From NCBI GenBank assembly GCA_025360385.1, contig JANYCG010000234.1, positions 1 through 33,174 on the forward strand: DNA of 33,174 nucleotides, written 5' to 3'. The position numbers were made by a program, and so were the translations under genes. Numbering within the stretch: the stretch's first letter is position 1; each line of letters opens with the position of its first letter. The notes beneath the pieces were generated by a model. It was not told the origin of the DNA. It saw only the letters and a list, made by a program, of their open reading frames with translations, and did no database searches. This DNA comes from Burkholderiales bacterium (GTDB lineage: Bacteria; Pseudomonadota; Gammaproteobacteria; Burkholderiales; Burkholderiaceae_C). Shown piece by piece: positions 7,039 through 13,999 of this stretch.

Positions 7039-8499
7039 ATGGCCATAAATTCATCTCAAGCACCCGACGCTCCCATCACTGACTTGTCGGGCCATGCGCT
7101 GTCGCAGGCCATCCACGCCAGGCAGGTCTCCTGCCGCGAGGTCATGCAGGCGTATTTGCAGCGCATCGAAGCGGTTAACCCAAAAGTCAACGCCATCGTC
7201 AGCCTGCAGGACGCAGGGGGTTTGCTGGCGCAGGCGGACGGGCGCGACCGGCAACTGGCGCGGGGGGAGTCAATGGGCTGGATGCACGGCTTTCCCCATG
7301 CCGTCAAAGACACGGCCAGTGCAGCGGGCATTGCGATGACCATGGGCTCGCCACTGATGCGCCATCACGTGCCCCAGGTGGATGGCCTGGCGGTGCAACG
7401 CATTCGTGCGGCGGGCTGCATTGTCATCGGCAAAACCAATGTGCCTGAATTCGGCCTGGGCTCGCACACCTTTAACGAAGTGTTTGGCCGCACCTGCAAC
7501 GCTTACGACCTTGGCAAGACGGCGGGTGGAAGCAGTGGCGGCGCGGCGGTGGCCCTGGCCACCCGGATGCTGCCCGTGGCGGACGGGTCCGACATGATGG
7601 GAAGCCTGCGCAACCCGGCCGGCTGGAACAATGTGTTTGGCTTCAGGCCGAGCCAGGGGCGCGTTCCCATGTGGCCTGCGCCGGACCTGTTCATCAGCCA
7701 GTTGGGAACCGAAGGCCCCATGGCGCGCCATGTCCAGGACTTGGGTTTGCTGCTTGGCATACAGTCCGGCTACAGCCAAAATGCGCCACTTTCAATAGCT
7801 AAATACCTAGATTTCACGGGGACTTACGAGGACTTTGACCCTAAGAAGGCGAGAATTGGCTGGTTGGGCGATCTGGCAGGGCATTTGCAGATGGAGCCTG
7901 GCATTCTGGACGTCTGCGAACACGCCCTGCAAAAAATGCAGGGCCTGGGCTGCCAGGTCGAACCCATGGCTTTGGGCATCTCGCCCGAGGCGGTTTGGCA
8001 AGCCGGGCTGGTGTGGCGGTTTGCCGGCAACCAGGTCCGCTTTGCGCCATTTTTGGCAAAACCGGGAGGCCGCGCGCAAATGAAGCCGGAAGCCCTGTGG
8101 GAATTTGACCAGGGTTTGGGCTTGAGCGCCAGTGACCTGATGGCCGCCAGCGTTCAGCGCAGCGCGTTTTACAACCAGCTGCTGGCGCTGTTTGAACACT
8201 GTGACTATCTGGCTTTGCCGACGGCGCAAGTGTGGCCGTTTGACGGCGGCCTGCGTTGGCCCAGCCACATCAATGGCGTGCAGATGGACGCCTACTGCCG
8301 CTGGATGGAGGTGACGACCTACGCCACGTTTGCCGGCTTGCCCTGCATCAGCGTGCCTGCGGGCTTCAACGACCAGGGCCTGCCCATGGGCCTGCAAATC
8401 ATGGGCCGTCCGCAGGCCGACACGCAAGTGCTGGCGCTGGCGGCGGCTTACGAAAAAGTGGCCCAAGAGGTGGTGCAGCGGCGGCCAAAGGATTTTTGA
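7039..8499 (+). CDS. Amidase-signature family amidase
   Basis: This 486-residue hydrolase has the Ser-cisSer-Lys triad of the amidase signature family: K90 in HAVKDT, the GGSSGG block at 163-168, and the probable nucleophile S189 in GSDMMGSLRNPAG. The C-terminal part ends with GLPMGLQIMG, usual for the family. ATG 7039 was chosen because the standard N-terminal pattern (about 15 residues, then LSQAIHARQVS) starts there; the frame stays open far upstream but that part is antisense to coaX. An ATG at 6967 is possible. It is probably a cytosolic amide hydrolase. A GatA role is unlikely because no gatB or gatC is adjacent. Confidence 0.9.
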   Translation: MAINSSQAPDAPITDLSGHALSQAIHARQVSCREVMQAYLQRIEAVNPKVNAIVSLQDAGGLLAQADGRDRQLARGESMGWMHGFPHAVKDTASAAGIAMTMGSPLMRHHVPQVDGLAVQRIRAAGCIVIGKTNVPEFGLGSHTFNEVFGRTCNAYDLGKTAGGSSGGAAVALATRMLPVADGSDMMGSLRNPAGWNNVFGFRPSQGRVPMWPAPDLFISQLGTEGPMARHVQDLGLLLGIQSGYSQNAPLSIAKYLDFTGTYEDFDPKKARIGWLGDLAGHLQMEPGILDVCEHALQKMQGLGCQVEPMALGISPEAVWQAGLVWRFAGNQVRFAPFLAKPGGRAQMKPEALWEFDQGLGLSASDLMAASVQRSAFYNQLLALFEHCDYLALPTAQVWPFDGGLRWPSHINGVQMDAYCRWMEVTTYATFAGLPCISVPAGFNDQGLPMGLQIMGRPQADTQVLALAAAYEKVAQEVVQRRPKDF

Positions 8500-8618
8500 A
8501 TTGCTACTTAAAGCATAGCTGCATAGTCACTGTTTACGGGAACATTCGGTACTCTTGCGGATCAAACCGCCTGAAACCAGCCACAGGCCAGATGGGGTGC
8601 CCGCGCTGATCCTGCACG

Positions 8619-9797
8619 TCAGTTTTGCCGCCACGGCAAGCCGTGGAAGCGCCAGCCGCCTTTGTGACCGCGATGGGCTTCGGTGTTGGGGTCGCCTTCA
8701 AAACCCTCCAGGATGTTGTAGGCCTGCAAGCCCAGTTCGGTGGCACGCTTGGCGGCGGCAATGGAGCGCACGCCGCTGCGGCACAACAGGACAGCTTTTT
8801 GCCCGGCGGGCACGGCGGCCTTCAAGGCGTCGTCGAAGCCGGCGTTCATCACCATGCCGGGCCATTGCTTCCAGGCCAGCGCCACAGCGCCGGGCACAAA
8901 ACCCACCCATTCACGCTCGGCGTCGCTGCGCACGTCAAGCAGCACAGCTTGGCCTGCACTGACCCATTGCCAGGCCAGTTGCGGCGAGACATCGCCTGCA
9001 TAACCGGGCGCTGCGCGCACACCGCCTGCGTCGGTGGCGGGTGAAGCGCTGGCTGGGGCCCCGGCATCCTGGCGCTGCCCAGAACTGAGGTTGGCGGGAA
9101 CGGCTTCATCGATGCGTTTGGGCTTGGGCAAGTTGAGTGACGCCATGATGCGGATGAATTCTTCAAGCGACTTGCCGGCCACCCGTGCGTTGCCGGATTT
9201 TTCAGCCTGAATGGTGGACTGGGTTTTCCCCGCGTAATCGTGCCCGGGCCACACTACCGTGTCGCCGGGCAACGCCAGCAAGACCTGGGTCAAGCTGCGG
9301 TACAGGTCGGCGGCGCTGCCGGACTGGAAGTCGGTGCGGCCACAGCCGTTGATGAGCAAGGTGTCGCCGGTAAAAACATGCCCAGGGCCCGTGTTGCCAG
9401 GCGCTGCATCAGCGCCGGTTGCAGCGGGCTGCCACACGTAGCTCATGCTGCCTGCGGTATGCCCGGGCGTGTGCAGCACCCGCATTTGCTCGCGGCCAAA
9501 ACTCAAGCTGTCGCCGTCCTTCAACTGCACGGCGGCCGTGGTGATGCCGCAACCGCTGGGTGCGGCGATTTTGGCGCCAGCGTGTTCAGCCAGCAGGCGC
9601 GCGCTGGTGATGTGGTCTGCGTGCGCATGGGTTTCCACCGCCCAGCTCAGCTTGAGCCCGTATTGGCGCAACACGCCCAGGTCTCGCTCAAGTTGCTCGT
9701 CTACCGGGTCGATGATGAGGGCCTCGCGGCTGGTTTCGTCAAACAACACATAGGTGTAGGTGCAGGAGACCGGGTCAAACAGTTGGATCGGGTTCAT
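8619..9797 (-). CDS. Persulfide dioxygenase-rhodanese fusion protein
   Basis: This 392-residue protein joins a metallo-beta-lactamase domain (1 to about 235) to a rhodanese domain (about 275-392). The first domain has THAHADH at 56-62, H113 in HTPGHTAGS, D145 in FTGDTLL, GRTDF at 153-157 and H186 in WPGHDYAG. This is the ETHE1/persulfide dioxygenase pattern, in which a mononuclear iron oxidises glutathione persulfide to sulfite. The rhodanese domain has C339 in CRSGVRS as sulfur-carrying residue and could transfer sulfane sulfur. A low-complexity Gly/Ala/Pro linker separates them. The gene lies 53 bp downstream of a CstR-like repressor, in line with sulfide or persulfide detoxification. Start ATG 9797 has a GGAACC-like upstream sequence only. 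Confidence 0.9.
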   Translation of the reverse strand: MNPIQLFDPVSCTYTYVLFDETSREALIIDPVDEQLERDLGVLRQYGLKLSWAVETHAHADHITSARLLAEHAGAKIAAPSGCGITTAAVQLKDGDSLSFGREQMRVLHTPGHTAGSMSYVWQPAATGADAAPGNTGPGHVFTGDTLLINGCGRTDFQSGSAADLYRSLTQVLLALPGDTVVWPGHDYAGKTQSTIQAEKSGNARVAGKSLEEFIRIMASLNLPKPKRIDEAVPANLSSGQRQDAGAPASASPATDAGGVRAAPGYAGDVSPQLAWQWVSAGQAVLLDVRSDAEREWVGFVPGAVALAWKQWPGMVMNAGFDDALKAAVPAGQKAVLLCRSGVRSIAAAKRATELGLQAYNILEGFEGDPNTEAHRGHKGGWRFHGLPWRQN

Positions 9798-9850
9798 GGT
9801 GGTTCCAATATAAATACTCTGAAAAAATGGCGGTGTGGCAAAGTGGCGGC

Positions 9851-10096
9851 TCAGGCAAATTTGGCGAGCAGCGTCGCCACCTTGTGGGCGGGGAAATCGC
9901 CTTGCTCGATGACGCAGCCCACCAAGGTGAAAAACGCCTTGTCAAGCGCCTTGCGCGCGGCGGACAACTGCTGGGCCACCTCCTGGCAGTCGGCGTCGAG
10001 TTCAATCAGGCGTTGCACGCCACGCAACTGGCCTTCCACCCGGGCCAGTCGCGCGCGCAGGGCTTTCTTTTTTAATTCGTCGTGCAGAGTGGCCAT
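9851..10096 (-). CDS. CsoR/CstR-family repressor, likely persulfide sensor
   Basis: This 81-residue all-helical protein has the CsoR family pattern: RLARVEGQLRGVQRLIE, then a conserved C37 in ADCQEVAQQLSAARKAL, and C61 in TLVGCV. Copper-sensing CsoR proteins use Cys, then His and Cys four residues apart; here the His position (57) is Thr, so copper sensing is unlikely. Two cysteines without the His is the pattern of CstR, which senses persulfides through di- or trisulfide bonds. The neighbouring persulfide dioxygenase-rhodanese and YeeE/YedE genes support this. ATG 10096 was chosen because the family fold starts there; the frame extends further only because no stop intervenes. A perfect inverted repeat just upstream is a likely operator. 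Confidence 0.85.
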   Translation of the reverse strand: MATLHDELKKKALRARLARVEGQLRGVQRLIELDADCQEVAQQLSAARKALDKAFFTLVGCVIEQGDFPAHKVATLLAKFA

Positions 10097-10117
10097 GGCA
10101 TTGGGTCGCTGAATAAA

Positions 10118-10135
10118 TATACTGGGTGGAGTATA
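10118..10135. promoter_or_regulatory. Inverted repeat in the divergent promoter region, likely CstR-type operator
   Basis: TATACT (10118-10123), the spacer GGGTGG and AGTATA (10130-10135) form a perfect 6-6-6 inverted repeat. It sits in the 79-bp gap between the repressor gene and the divergent YeeE/YedE gene. Overlapping TATACT (10132-10137) could serve as a -10 on the plus strand. CsoR-family operators are commonly AT-edged inverted repeats with a G-rich core, which fits. Confidence 0.55.
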
Positions 10136-10175
10136 CTGCCTCGCTTCACACTGGATTTGATGACGAAAGGTTTTT

Positions 10176-10595
10176 ATGCATCCATTTTTGCAATCGCTTG
10201 CAGGCGGCCTGCTCATTGGCGCGGCGAGCTGGCTGCTGTTGTTCACGCTGGGCCGGGTGGCTGGCATCAGCGGCATCACCAGCGGGCTGATTGCCCCGCG
10301 TGCCGCGCCTCGCGATGACCGCGACTGGCGCTGGGCCTTTGTGCTGGGCTTGGCCGGTACTGGCGCGGCAATGGCCGTGTGGATGGCACCGCCCCAGATC
10401 GCGCCCCGCCCCATCGCTTTGCTGATTGGCGCCGGGCTGCTGGTGGGGTACGGCACGGTCACGGGTTCGGGCTGCACCAGCGGACACGGCGTGTGCGGCC
10501 TGGGCCGCAGGTCGCTGCGGTCACTGGCCGCCACCCTGGTTTTTATGGGCCTGGGCATGGCCACGGTCGGCGTGGTGAAAGCCCTGGCTGTTTGA
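10176..10595 (+). CDS. YeeE/YedE-family sulfur transport membrane protein, first of pair
   Basis: This 139-residue protein is mostly hydrophobic with about four membrane helices. The signature GSGCTSGHGVCG at about 97-108 places C100 and C107 in the membrane, as in YeeE/YedE (DUF395) proteins, which conduct thiosulfate or other sulfur species across the inner membrane. It is a half-size member paired with the next gene, 36 bp downstream, like the PmpA/PmpB arrangement found with persulfide dioxygenase genes in other proteobacteria. It starts 79 bp from the divergent CstR-like repressor and is probably controlled by it. The transported species is an inference from family and context. Confidence 0.88.
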   Translation: MHPFLQSLAGGLLIGAASWLLLFTLGRVAGISGITSGLIAPRAAPRDDRDWRWAFVLGLAGTGAAMAVWMAPPQIAPRPIALLIGAGLLVGYGTVTGSGCTSGHGVCGLGRRSLRSLAATLVFMGLGMATVGVVKALAV

Positions 10596-10631
10596 ATCAG
10601 TATCAAGACTCGGGTTTTAAGGAAAACAAGA

Positions 10632-11129
10632 ATGTTTCAACGAATTTTTTGGGCTCTGCTGTCTGGCGCCATGTTTGCGGTGGGCCTGGTGTTGAGCGGC
10701 ATGACCCAGCCCGCCAAAGTGCTGGGGTTTCTGGACATTGGCGGCCTGGCACGCGGGATCACCAGCACCGCCCAGCCGGGGTTTTGGGACCCCAGCCTGG
10801 CGTTTGTAATGGGCGGCGCGTTGATGGTGACTTTGGTGGCTTTCTGGCTCACCCCACGGCGGGCCAGGCCATTCGCGGCTGAAACGTTTCAACTGCCCAC
10901 ACGCAAGGACATTGACCGCAAGCTGCTGGTGGGCGGCGGAATGTTTGGCATGGGCTGGGGCCTTGCCGGTTATTGCCCTGGACCAGCCCTTGCGTCGGTT
11001 CTGACAGGTGGCAGTGACGCACTGTACTTTGTCAGCGCCATGATCGTCGGCATGTGGGCCGCCAAACGATTTCCCCTGCCGCCGACTGACCTGGTCGACG
11101 AATTGGGCGCGGCCACACGAGCGGCATGA
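10632..11129 (+). CDS. YeeE/YedE-family (DUF6691-like) sulfur transport membrane protein, second of pair
   Basis: This 165-residue membrane protein has about four predicted helices, a start with GLVLSGMTQPAKVLGFLDI, and a second signature GLAGYCPGPALAS with C115 in the membrane. It is the usual partner half of the preceding protein. The two halves together resemble a full-length YeeE with its paired cysteine motifs. Start at ATG 10632 follows AAGGAAAACAAG, a fair ribosome binding site. It is probably co-transcribed with the first half. The following gene is convergent with a 22-bp gap and no obvious terminator. Confidence 0.88.
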   Translation: MFQRIFWALLSGAMFAVGLVLSGMTQPAKVLGFLDIGGLARGITSTAQPGFWDPSLAFVMGGALMVTLVAFWLTPRRARPFAAETFQLPTRKDIDRKLLVGGGMFGMGWGLAGYCPGPALASVLTGGSDALYFVSAMIVGMWAAKRFPLPPTDLVDELGAATRAA

Positions 11130-11151
11130 CGGTCGGCCCTTTGCACGCCAC

Positions 11152-11937
11152 CTACACAATTTTGACGCTGAGCCGGGGCAAGCCGTCGATGTGCATTTCA
11201 ATGACGTCACCCCGCACCACTGGCCCCACGTTTTCAGGCGTGCCCGAGTAAATGATGTCGCCGGGGAACAGTTCGTTGGCCTCGGAGAGCTTGGCAATTT
11301 GCTCGGCCACTGACCAGATCATCTGGTTTAAATTGGCGTTCTGCTTGATAGCGCCATTGACCTTGAGCCAAATGGCACCCTGCGTGAAGTGACCACTTTG
11401 CGCCAGTTTGTGAACCGCGCCAATCACCGCCGAGTGGTCAAAACTTTTGCCGATTTCCCAAGGCTTTTTTTCGTCCCCCATGGCCCGCTGCAAATCGCGG
11501 CGCGTCATGTCCAGACCCAATGTGTAGCCATAGACGCAATCGAGCGCGCTGCCAACCGGAATGTTGCGTCCGCCCCGGCTCAGGCACGCCACCAGCTCGG
11601 CTTCGTAGTGGTAATTTTTGGTGAGCGTGGGGTAAGGGTGGTCCGCCACGGCGCCGGTCGGCACGTGTTGAATAGCGTCGGTCGGTTTCTGGAAGAAAAA
11701 CGGCGGCTCGCGGCTGGGGTCTGACCCCATCTCCCGCGCGTGCGCGGCGTAGTTGCGGCCAATGCAGTAGATGCGGCGCACCGGGAACATCTCGTCCGTA
11801 CCGACGATAGGGATGTAGGTGCCCACCACGGGAAATGGTGTTTTCGCCTGTTGCTGGGCGACCCCCGGCGCAGCGCAGCCCGCAACGGCGCCGGCAGCGA
11901 CCAGGCTCGAATTTTGAAAAAAAAGTCGGCGGTCCAT
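11152..11937 (-). CDS. Fumarylacetoacetate hydrolase-family protein with Tat/lipoprotein-like leader
   Basis: This 261-residue protein has the FAH-family core from about residue 50: CIGRNYAAHAREMG, the metal-binding E112 and E114 in YHYEAELV, D143 in GLDMTRRDLQ, GKSFDHSAV, and a C-terminal GTPENVGPV block. Such enzymes hydrolyse or decarboxylate acylpyruvate-like C-C bonds, for example in aromatic catabolism. The N-terminus is unusual: MDRRLFFQ, then a hydrophobic stretch, then VAGC with C21, which fits a twin-arginine leader with a lipobox. FAH enzymes are normally cytosolic. A GAGGAG ribosome binding site supports ATG 11937, so the leader is probably real. It is divergent from a TRAP transporter, which may import a related carboxylate. 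Confidence 0.85.
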   Translation of the reverse strand: MDRRLFFQNSSLVAAGAVAGCAAPGVAQQQAKTPFPVVGTYIPIVGTDEMFPVRRIYCIGRNYAAHAREMGSDPSREPPFFFQKPTDAIQHVPTGAVADHPYPTLTKNYHYEAELVACLSRGGRNIPVGSALDCVYGYTLGLDMTRRDLQRAMGDEKKPWEIGKSFDHSAVIGAVHKLAQSGHFTQGAIWLKVNGAIKQNANLNQMIWSVAEQIAKLSEANELFPGDIIYSGTPENVGPVVRGDVIEMHIDGLPRLSVKIV

Positions 11938-11949
11938 CGCGTGTCTCCT

Positions 11950-12149
11950 CTAAATATTGAATCGGATGCCGATGAAAGTGTAGGCCGGTTGCAAAGTCAC
12001 GTCCCCGCCAAGCCCTGCGCGGCAAACAAAAAAACTGTTTTCCGCAATGGCTTCCTGCGCCGCGAAAACCACGGTGTTTACCCTCTTCTCTATCGCGCAA
12101 AAATCGGCAAACATGTCGTGTTGATATTCAACCACTCTTGGAGACACTG
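11950..12149. other. Divergent intergenic region; possible outer-membrane-protein C-terminal remnant
   Basis: The 212-bp gap between the FAH-family gene and dctP carries the promoters of both, but no clear -35/-10 pair can be named. On the minus strand an open frame ends at 11950 with DVTLQPAYTFIGIRFNI, which looks like the final strand of an outer-membrane beta-barrel, such as a TonB-dependent receptor. Upstream codons in this frame show no recognisable family. It could be the tail of a lost receptor gene or a chance frame. Confidence 0.25.
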
Positions 12150-13262
12150 ATGACGTCAAATAAATCCCCGCAACGGCGCAGCCTGATCAAAGGGGCCGCC
12201 CTGGCAGCGGGTGCCCTGTCGGCGCCCATGTTGGCCACAGCCCAGACCACAACCTCATTGCGGTTCCAGAGCACCTGGCCGGCCAAGGACATCTTCCACG
12301 AATTTGCCAATGACTTTGCCAAAAAGGTCAATGACATGGCCAGCGGCAAGCTCAAAATTGATGTGCTTCCTTCTGGCGCGGTTGTGCCGGCGTTCCAGTT
12401 GCTTGACGCCGTCAACAAGGGCACGCTGGACGGAGGCCACGGCGTGCTGGCCTACCACTATGGCAAGAACACGGCGCTTGCCCTTTGGGGTTCTGGCCCT
12501 GCGTTTGGCATGGATCCGAACATGGTGCTGTCCTGGCACCAGTATGGCGGCGGCAAGGCTCTGCTCGAAGAGATCTACAAATCGCTCAATATCGACGTGG
12601 CTTCCTTCGTCTATGGCCCTATGCCGACGCAGCCATTGGGCTGGTTCAAGAAACCCATTGCCAAAGTGGGTGATTTGAAGGGGCTTAAATACCGCACGGT
12701 TGGTCTTGCTGTTGACATCTTCACAGACATGGGCGCTGCCGTGAACCCCCTGCCCGGCGGCGAAATTGTGCCGGCGCTCGATCGCGGCCTGATCGATGCG
12801 GCAGAGTTCAACAACGCGACATCGGACCGAATTCTGGGCTTCCCGGACGTGGTCAAGAATTGCATGCTGCAGAGCTTCCACCAATCGGGCGAGCAGTTCG
12901 AGATTTTGTTCAACAAGCCCAAACTCGCGGCCTTGCCCACTGAACTCAAGTCCATCATTGAGTATGCGGTTCAAGCCAGTTCGGCTGAAATGAGCTGGAA
13001 GGCGATTGACCGAAATTCCAAAGACTACGATGAAATGAAGAAGCAGGGCATCAAGTTTTACAAGACGCCCGACGCGATCCTGCAGGCCCAGTTGGCATCG
13101 TGGGACCGCGTGATCGAGAAGAAATCTGCCGAGAATCCCCTGTTCAAAAAAGTGCTGGAGTCCCAGCGTGTTTTTGCTGAAAAGGCCGGCCGCTGGCAGA
13201 TGGATTACATGGTTGATTTCAAAATGGCTTACAACCATTACTTCAGCAAGAAAAAGGCCTGA
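12150..13262 (+). CDS. dctP: TRAP transporter solute-binding protein (DctP type)
   Basis: This 370-residue periplasmic protein binds the substrate and delivers it to the membrane subunits. A Tat-like leader is present: QRRSLIKGAALAAG, with likely cleavage after ATA around residue 31. The mature part has the DctP layout, including STWPAKDIFHEFA, PAFQLLDAVNKGTLDGGHG, GLKYRTVGLAVDIF and a long C-terminal helical part. The type resembles subunits annotated for mannitol, chloroaromatic or alpha-keto acid uptake; the ligand is not readable here. ATG 12150 was chosen over the upstream in-frame TTG at 12138 because GGAG lies at proper spacing. A strong terminator follows, before dctQ. Confidence 0.92.
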   Translation: MTSNKSPQRRSLIKGAALAAGALSAPMLATAQTTTSLRFQSTWPAKDIFHEFANDFAKKVNDMASGKLKIDVLPSGAVVPAFQLLDAVNKGTLDGGHGVLAYHYGKNTALALWGSGPAFGMDPNMVLSWHQYGGGKALLEEIYKSLNIDVASFVYGPMPTQPLGWFKKPIAKVGDLKGLKYRTVGLAVDIFTDMGAAVNPLPGGEIVPALDRGLIDAAEFNNATSDRILGFPDVVKNCMLQSFHQSGEQFEILFNKPKLAALPTELKSIIEYAVQASSAEMSWKAIDRNSKDYDEMKKQGIKFYKTPDAILQAQLASWDRVIEKKSAENPLFKKVLESQRVFAEKAGRWQMDYMVDFKMAYNHYFSKKKA

Positions 13263-13290
13263 TCCCACTTGATCGGCATTGGCAGAAAAC

Positions 13291-13324
13291 CAGCCATCCG
13301 GGCCATCTGGATGGCTGTTTTTTT
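13291..13324 (+). terminator. Intrinsic terminator between dctP and dctQ
   Basis: CAGCCATCC (13291-13299) and GGATGGCTG (13309-13317) form a 9-bp perfect stem with a 9-base loop, followed by seven T. This is a strong rho-independent terminator. Placed after the binding-protein gene, it would let dctP be made in excess with partial read-through to the membrane genes. Confidence 0.88.
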
Positions 13325-13370
13325 ATGACCCGTCTACCAACACGGGCGGTGTGTCTTAACGGAAGTTTTC

Positions 13371-13997
13371 ATGACAGTACAACAACTCTTGCATGCGGCA
13401 GACCACGTCAGCACCTGGGTCGGCAAGGCGGCGGCGTGGCTCATCGTGGTGCTGATGTTGCTGGTTTGCGGCGAGGTGTTCAAACGTTACGCCCTGAACG
13501 CGCCTACCGCCTGGATATTCGATGCCAACAACATGCTGTATGGCACGCTGTTCATGCTCGGCGGTGCCTATGCACTGGCGCATGACGGGCATGTGCGCGG
13601 CGATTTTCTGTACGGCAGTTTCAAGCCGCGCACCCAGGCCATGATTGACCTGGTTTTGTACTTCGCGTTTTTCATCCCGGGAATTGCCGCACTGACCTGG
13701 GCAGGTTGGAGCTATTTCCAGGATTCACTGGCGATTCATGAACATACGTTCAACGCCGAACCGTTGCCGCTTTATCCGTTCAAGTTTGTCATCCCCTTGG
13801 CCGGTTCCGTTGTGCTGATGCAGGGCATCGCCGAAATAGTGCGGTGTATTGTCTGCATCCAGACTGGCGCGTGGACGCCCCGCCTGAAAGATGCCGAGGA
13901 GTCCGACGTTGTCGCGCAGCAGCTCGAGGGCAGCCAATTTGTCGATGAAGAGGCCAAGGCGCTCGCGATCGAGAAATCCATTGGTATGAAAGGCTGA
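13371..13997 (+). CDS. dctQ: TRAP transporter small membrane subunit (DctQ type)
   Basis: This 208-residue inner-membrane protein has four predicted helices (about 20-40, 55-75, 90-112, 135-160) with family blocks EVFKRYALNAPTAWIFD and AYALAHDGHVRGDFLY. A charged C-terminal tail of about 40 residues follows. It supports DctM in substrate uptake driven by a sodium or proton gradient. ATG 13371 has a GGAAG ribosome binding site. The stop lies two bases before the dctM start, so the two are translated together. It is separated from dctP by a terminator and about 100 bp. Confidence 0.92.
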   Translation: MTVQQLLHAADHVSTWVGKAAAWLIVVLMLLVCGEVFKRYALNAPTAWIFDANNMLYGTLFMLGGAYALAHDGHVRGDFLYGSFKPRTQAMIDLVLYFAFFIPGIAALTWAGWSYFQDSLAIHEHTFNAEPLPLYPFKFVIPLAGSVVLMQGIAEIVRCIVCIQTGAWTPRLKDAEESDVVAQQLEGSQFVDEEAKALAIEKSIGMKG

Positions 13998-13999
13998 TC

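Noticed and set aside
8500-8618. Terminator or small RNA between the convergent amidase and dioxygenase genes
   Set aside because: No stable stem with a T tract could be found on either strand.
10097-10606. Upstream extension of the repressor frame on the minus strand
   Set aside because: It is antisense to the YeeE/YedE gene and lacks a domain; the repressor fold begins at 10096.
10176-11129. One split full-length YeeE gene (frameshift)
   Set aside because: Each half has its own start, proper signature cysteine motif and a 36-bp gap; paired half-size proteins are usual for this group.
12255-13268. Long minus-strand frame opposite dctP
   Set aside because: It mirrors codon bias of dctP; the plus-strand product is a clear TRAP binding protein.
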